This document shows, piece by piece, positions 48,971 to 60,729 of a stretch of 64,000 nt of DNA. The notes beneath the pieces are model-generated. The model was not told the origin of the DNA. It searched no databases and saw only the letters and a program-made list of their open reading frames with translations. The number at the start of each line of letters is the position of its first letter. Position 1 is the first letter of the stretch. Source of the stretch: Epinephelus fuscoguttatus (lineage: Eukaryota; Chordata; Actinopteri; Perciformes; Serranidae); contig NC_064758.1 in NCBI RefSeq assembly GCF_011397635.1, forward strand, positions 20,333,013 through 20,397,012, given 5' to 3'. The position numbers and the translations under genes were made by a program.

Positions 48971-51900
48971 ATGTAAATGTCGCAGTACCACGCAGTAAAA
49001 TAAAGGTTAAAGTCCTGCACTTAAAACCTTATGAAAGTAAAAGTACGTACGTATTAACATTAACATATGCTTAAAGTAACAAAAGTAAAAATATTCCTTA
49101 TGCAGTGGCCCTTTTCAGAATCAGATGTATCATATTACTGGCTTATAATTAGTGAGGCATTCATGTGTAAGCATCAGTTATGTTGCTTATTTTACATAGG
49201 CCCACTGCTAAGTAGTCTATTCTATACTGTTATATCATAATTTAGTTGTTGGTTTATAGTCCTTAATCTGAAAAGTAATCTGTAAGTAAAGAAGTCAAGC
49301 GAGTTTAATGCAGTAAAAAGGGCATTATAATGCCTACAAAGTAGAATAGAGCAATTATTTTTGTCTTCTTACTCTCTACAGCACCACAAAAGAAACAAGA
49401 AAGTACAAGTGTAATTTTGCAAGCCAATTAACCTTGAACTACATTCATATTTAATGTTTGTTAAAGTTATGTAAAACCCTCATGTCTGTCAAATTGAAGA
49501 TCATTATGTCCAATCATTTGGGCTGATTTTCCCTCTGTGTATTGTCTTTAAACATTTATTACACCCACCGAGATGACCGCACAGCACCAGTAGCATTTAT
49601 TCTGTGCTGTTCTTTTTTTACTTGTCATTTTCTCTGAAACCGCTCAAGCTCTTGGTGCTCAGAAACATGCAGCAAATTGAAGGGAGTCTTTAACAGGAAA
49701 TTACTATGAGACATTTCACAGTGTATTTTTGTTGTATACCAATAAAATACACCTGTTTAATGTATTCTGAGCGCCCACACACAATAAGCAAGAACAATGG
49801 CAGTGTTAATGGAAACATTAAACAGGACCTGCAGCTCCCCACAGAACAAAGAAAATGTTAATATATATTGATGGCATTCAATCAATCCTGTTGCTTTGGC
49901 TCGTGAACATCTGGCCCCGAGGCAGCAACGGAGTGACTCCCCGGAACAGCTAGAAGCCACAATATATGAAACCTATTTTCTCTTGTTCTGTGAATTAAAT
50001 GTGGATGTTCCTGCAAGCAACATTTTACATTTCTGCGTTAAAAGTTTAGACACTGACAAATGAGAGAGTATCTGACATCAAGAGACATTTTGGCCTGTGC
50101 TGCTTTTAGACTGTCTCTTATTTGCAGCAGGTAGTGTGCTGTGGAAGCCTAAACCCCGTCGTGTCTGCATAACTACAGTGGACGAGCAAATTACAGTGGA
50201 TTAACTCTACATTGTTCTTCGGTTTTCAGCTGAAATGACACATCCCCACTTATTCAAGTCCTTAATTACAGTTTACAACATGTGGGTGGTTGAGACTACT
50301 GTGATTGCAGTGGAGAGGAAGAAGAGAATGAGAATGAGGATGGCAGAGGGATGACGTTGTGGTGAGTGTAAATACACTCACAAAGTGTGCTAGCAGGAGT
50401 ATTTTTTGTTTTTTTGTTTTCTTTTATACTAGCACAGGATGTTCAGAGACGTGTAAATTGTGCAAAATGAGAGAAAAATTGAAAGTAACTTTGCACTCTG
50501 CCTTCGCCCAGCATCTGATTCAACATTAATTTGAAGCTCACTCTTGTCCTGCATTTCCTGCCTTTTGTTGACTCTCTAGATACAAACAGCCACTGTCCCT
50601 TCATCCTTTCAATTGATCTCTGTTGGCCTATTCTTCATTTAATGACTGACTGACTTCCTATAAGGAAGCACTTCATTAAGGCATAGTACAGCAAGCAGGT
50701 GAAACAGCACTGTGAGGCCGGCGTCTGTCTTGCGCACATGGACATTTGAGATTTGATCATGCTGAAATCAAAATGGCCTTTTTCTTGGGTTGCCGCACGT
50801 TTTGAGTGCATGCTCAGCTTCGTATGTGTGAGCAAATTATCTACGGTGCACGCACAAACAAACTCACTGAGTTTGGTCTTGCAAATGTGCTCTGTTCATG
50901 ACGCACATGTGCAACACTTGCCCTATATAAACCCTGAAGCCTTTAGAATTAATGCTTTTGCTTTGAGGTTGGGATTCAGAGTTGCTTGATTTTATGCATA
51001 AACAAGCTTTTCAGGTAACACAGGACACATTTACATGAAGCTTTTCACATTCTGACTTTATAATGGGCTGCAAAAGCAAATTCATCAATGCTGCATCAGT
51101 CATTTTTATCTGATCAACAAAAGGCTCTTTCAATGCATTCAAGTTCTACAGAAAACTCTTCAAGCTTTTTGAAGGAAAAACATCCACCACACATTATTTT
51201 ATTTAGGATTAAAAAGCAGATATCTACCAATCCAACTTCCCTCTATAGCTGGAAATCTGAGCTCTTGGGTCTTCTTGAATTGAAGGTGGCCATGTGGTGA
51301 TGCAGTCAGTTCTTTTCAAAGTTAATCAGTGAACAGGTCGGTGGACATATAGAAATTTAGTTTTAGGCATTACATCCACCCCACTGACTTTTATTTGAAT
51401 GAGGGACTTCCAGCTGCAAATCCTAAAATGTCCACATGTCACAGTGAAATCTCCATGGCTGCTGTCATGATGTCAGCAGTTATTCCATTATTCACCGTCT
51501 ACAGAGCAGCACCAGGTTTTGTCTTCAGATGACATCATCCCTATAGTCAGTCTCTTTCTCTTCCTAAAGAGAGATTAGTCCAAATTCAGATAGATCACAA
51601 ATCATATTTTTCTATCTATGTGTTCCTTGTATTTAATTTCTTATGTGGCATGTATTTTATTACCTTTTATTTAAACCTTTTTTAATTATAATATTGCTTC
51701 AAGTGTCTCAAACCTTTCACTGCGGCTCAGCATTCAAAATTCAGATTTAAGCTTTAGTATGTTGATTGTGCTATTCTCCCCTTCATTATTGAATACAGCC
51801 TCCAGTCCACAGTTGGCAACAGTAAAAGGAAAGGTTTTTCACACATTGTGTCATGACCTAAGGGTGTGAAAGATATAACCCTAAGGTGTGAAGGGGTTTA

Positions 51901-52479
51901 AAGCTGAGCAAGCTGCAGGCATTTAGAGGGATAGGTTACGTTTTCTATTTTAGAGCAGGCTGCAGTGCAGGTCGCAGTCCTTAACCCACCAAAAAATAGA
52001 TAGATTTTGTGTCCAATCAATAAAGCAAACAAGAAGTACATTATGAAGGATCAGCTGCCTTGCAATTTGTGATCACGCCAGATATGGCATTTCAGCACCA
52101 ATCACTGCAATGACATTTAGAGAGTTACCCTCAGCAAATGCAAATCTTGTAACACTGCTTACAGCAAGGACAGTTCTTCTTGACAGTGCTTTTAATGCAC
52201 TTTTTAGTTGTTTTTTGTAATAAAACATGTTTTAGTTAATCAGAAATCTATCAGCAAATTGTCTTTAAAGGAGCTGTATGTGACATTCACAGCATTATTA
52301 TAGCAGTAAACCATTATTTGCTATGTAAGAATGTAGTGAAGTAATGGGGTCCTCAGGGTGGGAACCACAGGGAGGGCAGTGCAAGGCAATTTTGCCATGC
52401 ATTTCTATTTTCCTGTATCTTCATCATTTTGGGTCATGTGTAAAATTAGGCTATTATTGATGATTGTTGTTGAAGATAC

Positions 52480-53260
52480 TGGCATGCTTCTGTTGCCATG
52501 ACCATTGAAGCGTTGATGCCGTACTTATGGTGTAGGCGCTGCGTTGATGTAGATCCTATGCTGTACCCTACACCATAGCCTGACGTTCACCTCCACAGAA
52601 ATATGACTAGGCCTATACATCACGGCAACGCAGACCTCCTGTCTATTTTCGGAAGCTGAAACCATTTCCCTCAGTGGAAACAAAGCTTTTATTTACTTTT
52701 ATTTCACAGATAAGAAACAATAAATTGTGAAGACAATAAAGCCCCCACAAAATAGCATTTTATGTCTTGTGTATGATTTATCCTGTGTTCATATGGGTGG
52801 AGGAAATCTCCGTTACTAGCTAGGCTAATTTATACAATGTAAAATGCCATAGGCTTGTGCTAATAACGTTAGCATGTTGTATTTGTTTGGAAAGTGTGTC
52901 TTGTATAAGCCAGATGTTTTGCAGGTCAAACTTGTGAGTTGTAATGGAGCCAAATTTTGTAACGTTACATTTGTTAAATGTTGCTTTCATAATGTTCCTA
53001 GGGAAAAGTCCCCTAGCCACTAGGCTAATTTGTACAATGTACAATGCCATAGGCTTGTGCTAAAACATTGGCATGTTGTATTTGTGGGGAAAATGTTTCC
53101 AGCAAAAGACAAGTGCTTTGTCTGTGAATGCTGCGAGTTATAGTGAATATTCTACCACCGACTAGTGGTTTGGAGGTGTAACTACACAGACATACCACTG
53201 CACAAGTATAAATGCTCACAATGGCGTAGGCTCTGCATAGAGCTGACACACAAGTATAAA
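52480..53260. repeat. Duplicated repeat region with 200-bp offset
   Basis: A segment containing TAGGCTAATTT, ACAATG, AATGCCATAGGCTTGTGCTAA and GCATGTTGTATTTGT occurs at about 52821-52950 and again, shifted by exactly 200 bases, at about 53021-53150. GCGTAGGC-type sequence flanks both sides (52530 and 53224), suggesting a tandem duplication within an older DNA element. Confidence 0.7.
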
Positions 53261-54249
53261 TCCCGTGTTAAATCAACTGCGACAAGCTTACAAGGGCCAA
53301 CAAGGGCCAGGTGGGGAAACCACAAAAAATGTGGATATAAAGTGCCACCCCACGAATAACATCACACATGGCAAGAGACTTCTGGGCAGAAGAAGTACTC
53401 CAGACTGTGATTGTAGAGGTTCAACGGATGCTTAATTGGAAACCACATCTCTCATTATCAGATGTGGCTGACCCGGATCTAGTGAGTGACCCCCGACAAC
53501 TTGCTCACGGGGTGGCCGGACTACTCTCTCCTACAAGTTTAGTATCCAGTGTCAGAGTTAATTGGGAAAGGAGATGGTGTCTAGAGGTGTTGGCCAATCA
53601 CGTCAGGAGGCACTCTCTCAAGGATATTTCTCCTTTTTCACCTTTAAGATCCCACTGAGTTCTCTGGAAATAAAGCCTAGGAGCTAGGAACATTAATTTC
53701 CACTCCCAGGGGCAACGGAAATGAGACCCTGGATCTGAATGACACATATAGCATTGCGTCACAATCATTATTAACATGTTTTTATGATGATGTTAGCCTT
53801 TTCAGGAATGCTTTGTTTAGTGTCAGAGGGTGTCATTTCTGCTGGAGAATCAAAGCCCTGAGTAGCAGCTGGATGATATCGAAAAGGAGGACATCTGCCA
53901 TCAGCACAGACTCCTCAGTGGCTCAACATCCACCAGCTCACAACCAGGCGAAAAGGAAAAGGTCATGACACCATTTAAAAAGGGTGCCATCAGAGAGGTC
54001 ATTTGTGAGGAGAAATTAATATTGATGTTTATGTGGATAATTATTGTAATTCACTTTAAATGCATGCCATTAGTGTTGGGGAAAGTGGTGTTTGTTATTA
54101 CAGGCTTACTTATCATGTTGCTGGTTAAAATGCCCCGTCACTTCTGAATAACATCAATATCCATATTCCATCAAAGCAGCTTGAATCCCCCCATTATGAA
54201 AGCCTTTACAATGAGGTCTGACCTTACATTCAGCATTTGGCAGACAAGT

Positions 54250-54274
54250 AAAAAAAAAAAAAAAAAAAAAAAAA
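54250..54274. repeat. Poly(A) tract
   Basis: About 25 A in a row in an otherwise non-retroelement context. Confidence 0.9.
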
Positions 54275-54349
54275 GCCACGATACAATCTGGTTTCATTCA
54301 CAGGGAAACTGTTGTTGATGTACCACCAACTGTTTCTGTCCCTGTTGCA

Positions 54350-54620
54350 GTAATTATGGTAAATGGACTGCACTTATAAAGCCCTTTTCTACCTTAACAG
54401 ACAAAGAGCTTTACAATTTGCCTCTCATTCACAGATACACACACTCACACACCAGTGTCCACAGACCTGCCATGCAAAGTGCTCGTCTGCCCGTTGGGAG
54501 CAACTTGGAGACAGTGTCTTGCCAAAGCACATGGTGACATGGTGGAGTTAGGAATTAAACCACCAACCATGTGATTCATGGAATACCAGCTTTACTTCCT
54601 GAGCCGTTTGATGAGGGGCA
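54350..54620. repeat. Dispersed repeat (GTAAATGGACTGCACTTATA)
   Basis: It opens with GTAAATGGACTGCACTTATAAAG and contains GACACTGTC-like and GGAATTAAACC segments. This is a very common teleost interspersed repeat, non-coding. Confidence 0.65.
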
Positions 54621-54814
54621 CTTATGGTGTATTTATTTTTCTGAGGCTTCTACTAAACAGCTTCACTTCTCAGCAATCATGAGCAGGGACTGAAATAATT
54701 GGCGGCATGAGTCAGAGCTGATCAACATCACTGTCTCAACAAGTTTCACAGGGTGCTGAAGAGTGATACAGGTGATTCATTTTCATAAGTATATTTAGAT
54801 TTAAGGTTTTTATG

Positions 54815-54960
54815 TTAAAGGAACAGTGTTTAAGATTTAGAGGGGGTTTAGTGACACCTAGTGGTGAGGATTGAAGACTGCAATCAGCAGTGTGCTCGCC
54901 ATTTTTTCTGATTACTTAATGTGTGTTCTCCTTATTCAAGAGGGTTTTTTTATCATAATT
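54815..54960. repeat. Partial MITE of the TTAAAGG family
   Basis: It starts TTAAAGGAACAGTGTTTAAGATTTAG and has GACACCTAGTGGTGAGGATTG. Only one end is visible; the other is replaced by the following element. Confidence 0.55.
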
Positions 54961-54974
54961 ATCTGCAAAACAAA

Positions 54975-55260
54975 TGGACCACGGGTCTCATTTATAAAAT
55001 ATTATGTAGGATCCATATTAAAAATATACGTGCAGACAAAAGCAGAAAATTATGTGTACAAAAAAATATTTAGATTTATAAAACTGTGCATACACCTGAC
55101 AGTGTGCAATTTCCCTTTATAAATCCCACATCAACTTGGAATTGTCAGCATGTGGCTCCACCTCATATTCTACACACCCACATTCAACTGTAAATGGTCA
55201 ATGCAAAGCACCTCATGAAGGCTGATGCACAGAAATGATGGGACAATGGGACTTTACAGG
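54975..55260. repeat. Harbinger-like MITE end
   Basis: GGGTCTCATTTATAAA followed by TAGGATCCATATTAAAAATA and CTCCACCTCATATTC matches the left part of a common teleost Harbinger-related non-autonomous element. The right end was not located with confidence (possibly near 55850). Confidence 0.5.
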
Positions 55261-56782
55261 GGTAAATCACAACAACACCAGTGCTTATATGTTTACAGCA
55301 ATAGACTGATTGCTTCTGTGCCAAAATGATCGTGACAGTCAGTGTATCCCCCACCCTGGGATATCATTTAAAGATGGAAGTTTGATTATTGAACACTATT
55401 TATTTATATATTTGTCTATCTATCTAAGTTTGTTGTGGTGATCTTGGCCTGCATTATGATTATGACTCAAAATGATGACATGGAGTGTAATAATTGTGTG
55501 AAAGCTAGCGCCGGCTTTATTTCCAGACTTTACTAATTCACACAATCCATAGGTGGTGAAGATGTATGTAGGGTGACTAGAGAAGAAAAAGTGTGTGGCA
55601 GCCACCACAGTGTCTCCAATGTGCTCTGTGCACACAGAGTCGTCTTCACTGCAGTGATTTTACACGCAAAATCATCTGAAAACCTTACAGCATTGGAAGA
55701 TACTGTTGGAAACTGTTGATGCTCTGTTATGACATCATTAAATGCTATTTGATGTGCACTCCACCGCAGACCACGAGTGTCAACTGCATCCCTCTTCTCT
55801 GCATTCTCGGGGGTGGGAACATGATGGTGAGACAGCAATGACAAAATAATGAGCAGAATTCAAGGTGAGATTTGAGTCATGTGCAATTTTTAAACCTGAA
55901 AGGTGTTTATGGAAAAGTAATGGCTGACTAGCTTAAACACTAATAACACCACTGGTGATTCAGTGGATCTATAAGTAACGTGTGATATGCCTGGTACCTG
56001 TTAATGTATGCTCACATTTTTTATTTAATAACTTAGAATCCAGACATTCAGGGAGTTTTTACTGGGAGCAGAGTTATCCACAGAGATCTCTTCCTCTCCA
56101 AAACAAATGGACTCAGTGCTTTAAACCCATAAAAACACTGAATAAAGCAGTTTCACATTAAAAAAAATGTGTTGTTTTCCAATGCTGCTCATACTCATTC
56201 GAAGGTTTAAAAAAACAAAACAATGATTCTCATATTCTTATTTGTAGGTGATTATCCACTAAAGAATATATAATCTATACCAGTATATCTCCCTAAATCC
56301 CCCCATACACACAGGCACACACAATTTTAAAATTAAAATCTGTTTTACCAATCAAAGGTGACAAAACCTGTAGAATGGGTCCTAAATTGTGTTTTCTTCA
56401 TATTTAGTTTAATTTTAGGTGTTAATGATTTGGACAATCAAGTCAGTGATATCAGTCTTACTTCCTGAGTTTGATGAATGCAAGGAATTTCAATATAATA
56501 TTCATCTAAACTGTATTACCCGCATATAAAAAATGACTTCATGAAAAAATAAGAAAAAGATTTGAATAGAATAGAATGAATATAAATTATTCTGGCATTC
56601 ATCAGTTTGATAGATTCCTGTGACCGAGGGAGGTGGGGAATGATGACAAACTGATCATGCGCCTGTCTCACTTTGTTTACCTAAATGTCGGCCGGCCAGG
56701 ACAGCTGGGTTCATTTACCCTGGGATCGCTGAGAGTGAACCATTCCAAAACACGCAAACTATCTGGGGACTGCGAAGCCAAC

Positions 56783-59700
56783 ATGAGCAGGTGAGTGTCA
56801 GTTAGCATTTATTTAGTGCAAAAATAATCCTTGAAACTGCTGCCGTCACACCTAATTTTGCCCAGTGGGTGCTGTGTATTTGTCCTGTTCTCCCTCCTCC
56901 GTGTCTCGCTGAGTGTGGAAATGACAGGGTTATATGGCAGCTTCACCTCACCCAACTTCCCCCAGCCATACCCTGACAACCAGCTCATAGCGTGGAACAT
57001 CACCGTCCCAGATGGCCACAGGGTCAAACTCTACTTCAGCCACTTCAGCATGGAACCCTCATACCAGTGTGAATATGACTACATCCAGGTAACATGCTGG
57101 AGAAACACCAGCTCCCATTATCTGCACTGGAGTCTAATGCTTGCTCACTAAAAGGCCTCTGACCTTGTCAAATTAGGTTTTGGCAGAGGGCAATGAAACC
57201 TTGCGGTTCTGTGGCGAGGGAGAGAAGAACTATGAAAGCACCCCGAGGAACACCATCATCCTGTCAGCTGGGAACCTCATGTCAGTGGTCTTTAGGAGTG
57301 ACTACTCTAACGAGGGCCGATTCACGGGCTTCCAAGCATTTTACACCGCAGAAGGTGATGCAGAATAGTGACATTGGTTGCCAGAAGGCAGATACATTTT
57401 TGGTAGATGTAATTGCACCAAGAGTTTTTAGAGAAATGAGAGCAGGATTATATCATCACAGGTAGGCCTATATACAGGAACATTTAGAATTTTTAGATTT
57501 AGAAAGGAAGAGGAAAGACTCCAGCATAAACACAGTAGTGACAAAACAATGGCAAACTATATTAATAAAGTACCACAGAAGCAGTCGCCAGAAGAAAACA
57601 GTGGCATTGTACATTTCTGCAAACCAGGAATACATTATATTTGTACGTTTCATACGTATCATATCAGTGTTTCCAAAGTGATGTAGCATATGAACTGACT
57701 TTTTGGTCCGGAAGAGGAGGGGATGGTGTGACACCTGGGCAAGATGCCTGCCAAGCTGCAGAACACTGAAGACCACTGTTTGACACCAACAAACAACAAT
57801 TCAGTCAGGAACACTTTAGTCAGACAAACTTTATTTCCATTTGCAGTATTATATTTGGTGGTTTGGCTCTGTTCTGGGACTTTCTGCCTTATCTCGGGCC
57901 TATGCAGAAAGCCTCTTCCATGCATCTATGTGGAAAGCCACATGTAAACGAGGAAAGCCTGAGGCAGAGAGAGCAAACCTCTCTGCCCTTCCACGTGCAA
58001 ACGAGGAAAGCCTGAGGCAGAGAGAGCAAACCTCACTGCCCTTCCATGTGCCTACATGGAAAGCCTAAGGCAGGGAGAGCAGCAGCAAAGACCCCCGGAA
58101 ACAGAACAGAGCAGCATCAATGACAAACAGAAATTACACTGATAAGTCAGACACAGCATGAAAAGGAGGAGCTTGAGTGGAGGTGGGTTGCAAAGCGGCT
58201 TGCAGAGGAAGCAGCAACCGTAGACAGGCCAGAGCAGTTTTTGCGGGGCGCCCTGAATGAGATTCGCCAACTGGTTGCATAGAAAGGAATCATGATCTAT
58301 CAGCTGTCTCTCTTCATCAATCAGCTGCTCCATCCGGCTGTTTTTCCACTGGGGACAGTGCCACAAAAAGGCTGTTGTTTTTTTGTACCAAGCCATCACT
58401 ACTTTTCTAGCGGGGATTTTGCCAGCAAAACCAATTCTTTTAAAAAATAGCCTATCTGCAATTTCTGTTTTCGTGCAATTAATACTTTTCCAAGTTATAC
58501 TCTTTTAAATTGGATGTAGCTGTCACACCTCGGAGCCTGCTGCAGCACCTTAACTGTTTAATGTATTATCATGTTAGTTTTTGTTAGTTAAGATAAACCA
58601 GATTCAACTGGTGTCTGCTTCAGTTTAAAAAAGCAGTGGTGACACACACACAAACACTCAGGAAAGATGCAAATTAAAAAAGTAATCATACATTATCTGA
58701 CTGGGTTTAGGCACATTTAGGATTTACATTATTTAAAGACACTTCCACTTTCCCCACTTTAAATATGCTCATGGAAGAAATAATACTGTCTCTGTCTCAT
58801 ACAGACATTAATGAGTGTCAGTCCAAGATAGACGGGGAGAAAGTGTGTGATCATCTCTGCCACAATTACATCGGCGGATATTATTGCACATGCAAACAGG
58901 GATACTTTCTCCATGACAACAAAAGATCCTGCACAGGTAAGAGCCACGTGACTTAAGCTCAAGAGTCATGTTTATGAATGAAAGTGAGTCAACAGCAGTA
59001 TGTTGAGGTTCAGTGTTAAGAGCTTGGCTCACAGCCTTTGACTGTTTATTGATCCCTGTAGATACATTACATGGTGTTTCCCAAGCCAGACTCACTGCTG
59101 CTTAGCTCCTCACCACTGGAAAGAGCAGATATTGATGACAATAAAGCAAAGCAATTTCCATTAATGTGCATTGACTTGTGTACGATGTATTTGGCTTCAA
59201 CATATCTTAATTCCACAGCATTTCTCGATTATATAATCAAATAACGGCCAAGTCTTTCAGTTGGCACAATTTGTCAGTGTGGTGTTGAGGTGTTAAAATT
59301 ACAAAATGCTGCTAATTTCAGACTTTTGGCAACAAGTGTGAATACAAATTAGATCAGATCGCTGTGTTGTGTACTTGTAATTAAACCTAATTTTGGAAGA
59401 GAAGGCAATTTGTCTTTCAAATTATTCCCTATATTTCACAGCACCGCAGAACAAATCTTCAAAAAAACAATTTTCTGACATTTCACACAGGGCACACGGT
59501 TGATAATGTTCCAGATTGGATTTCATTCCATCATGGCTGGCCTGTGCTAACTCATTTCAGGCTGAAAAGGCACACTGATGCATAGAGTAGTTGATCTCTG
59601 CCAGCTGGTGTAAGGCAAGGTTAATTACTGTCGATTCCTAAGGGAAAAGCAACTTCAAAATGACATTAAAAATTGATACCTGTGTGCAGCACAAATAGTG

Positions 59701-60729
59701 TACTGACACTAGGTAATTAATCACAATTACCATTTGATGTGCCTTAAATTATTATTCTTTGCCAGAGGAAAAAGGGTGACAAAACAAATCATGCAGTGAA
59801 TAGGCAAAGAATGATTATCTGCCTACAGATTGTACTAATTATATGAATTACAGGAACTCAGCCTCTTTGCGATACTCATTTGTTTTAGTCTGTAACAACA
59901 TCTGCACACTTGCCGGGGCAATAACGCAAAACTAAATGAATCCCATCTTTTATAATGCCACGAAATGCCTCAATTGATGTGAGAAAAATATTTTCTTCAA
60001 AACAAAAAACTTTTTCATAGCCATTACGTTATTGTTGCAGGTAGATCATAAGACGTGTTGATAAGTATTCAAATTAACATACAAGCTCTTTGAAATCGAA
60101 GGAGTTAACATATAACATGCCTCAAAATGTTTAAATTGGAATTTAATGAGTCTTCCCGACAGTGCCTTGCCACAGCCAGGTGTTGACCAACCTGTCAGGA
60201 GTTCTAACCAGTCCGGGCTACCCGAGCCCGTACCCTCCCATGAGTGAGTGTGACCACACCATCCGTCTGCCGGAGGGCTACAGAATATTCCTGGACTTCC
60301 TGCAACCCTTCGATGTAGAGAGACACTCAGATGTCCCTTGTCCATACGATATGCTGAAGGTTAGTCAAATGACTTCCGAACACACACAGGAGGATGAATA
60401 AGCAATGTATTCCTGCACATGCCTGTGGAGGCAGTTTGTTACTGACTTGTCCTCCTTGGGTAATATACTATACGGCCATGTCGTTTCCTGCATAATTAAG
60501 TTTGACTGGACATAAATCAGTCAGGCATTTAATGAATCTTCTTGTTTGATGTTCCCCTTTTTACAAGATTTCAACAGCTGGACAAGAGTATGGACCCTTC
60601 TGTGGATCAGTGCCACCAGGTCGCATTGACACAGGAAGTTACCAAGTGCATATTTCGTTCAGATCTGATCCTAGTGGGAAAAACAAGGGATGGAAGATCA
60701 AGTACACCAGTACCAAGATTAAATCCTGA
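56783..60729 (+). CDS. masp2: MBL-associated serine protease 2, 5' part (CUB1-EGF-CUB2)
   Basis: The full protein is a secreted protease that binds mannose-binding lectin and ficolins and activates C4 and C2. Exons seen: 56783-56790, 56866-57088, 57177-57354, 58805-58936, 60163-60359 and 60568 onward. A signal peptide with VLFSLL is followed by CUB1 ([23 protein letters not shown] and the calcium-site SDYSNE). A calcium-binding EGF begins DINECQ, has six Cys and a [10 protein letters not shown] hydroxylation motif. CUB2 runs from [11 protein letters not shown] to GWKIKYT. In exon 6 the frame meets TGA at 60727-60729, giving 299 aa. A weak phase-1 donor (gtacca) at 60710 would skip this stop and lead to CCP and protease exons, which are not in the window. 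Position next to srm agrees with human MASP2. Confidence 0.85.
57930..58081. repeat. 53-bp minisatellite in masp2 intron 3
   Basis: Two full 53-bp units (57946-57998 and 57999-58051) differ at few bases and share GAGGAAAGCCTGAGGCAG and CTGCCCTTCCA. Partial units lie on both sides (from about 57930 and to 58081). Confidence 0.88.
59160..60050. other. Candidate conserved block in masp2 intron 4
   Basis: About 900 bp without repeat signatures. It is rich in homeodomain-like sites (GGTAATTAATCAC, GGTTAATTACTG, CTAATTATATGAATTAC) spread through 59600-59880. No open frame. It may be an enhancer; this rests on composition only. Confidence 0.28.

Larger units (their letters stand above)
36700..56782. 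other. cort-masp2 spacer (20 kb, gene-free)
   Basis: No exon chain or long coding frame was found on either strand. The space holds a MITE (40627-40853), LINE fragments (40880-41780 and 42170-42590), a SINE (44895-45255), microsatellites, other repeats, and several hundred-base blocks of mixed-composition, non-repetitive DNA that could be regulatory (37540-37680, 47200-47830 and 49540-50060). Confidence 0.6.

Noticed and set aside
55533-55844. 103-aa minus-strand frame
   Set aside because: No domain was recognised, and it lies beside a Harbinger-like repeat. It may be transposon-derived, but nothing supports a protein.
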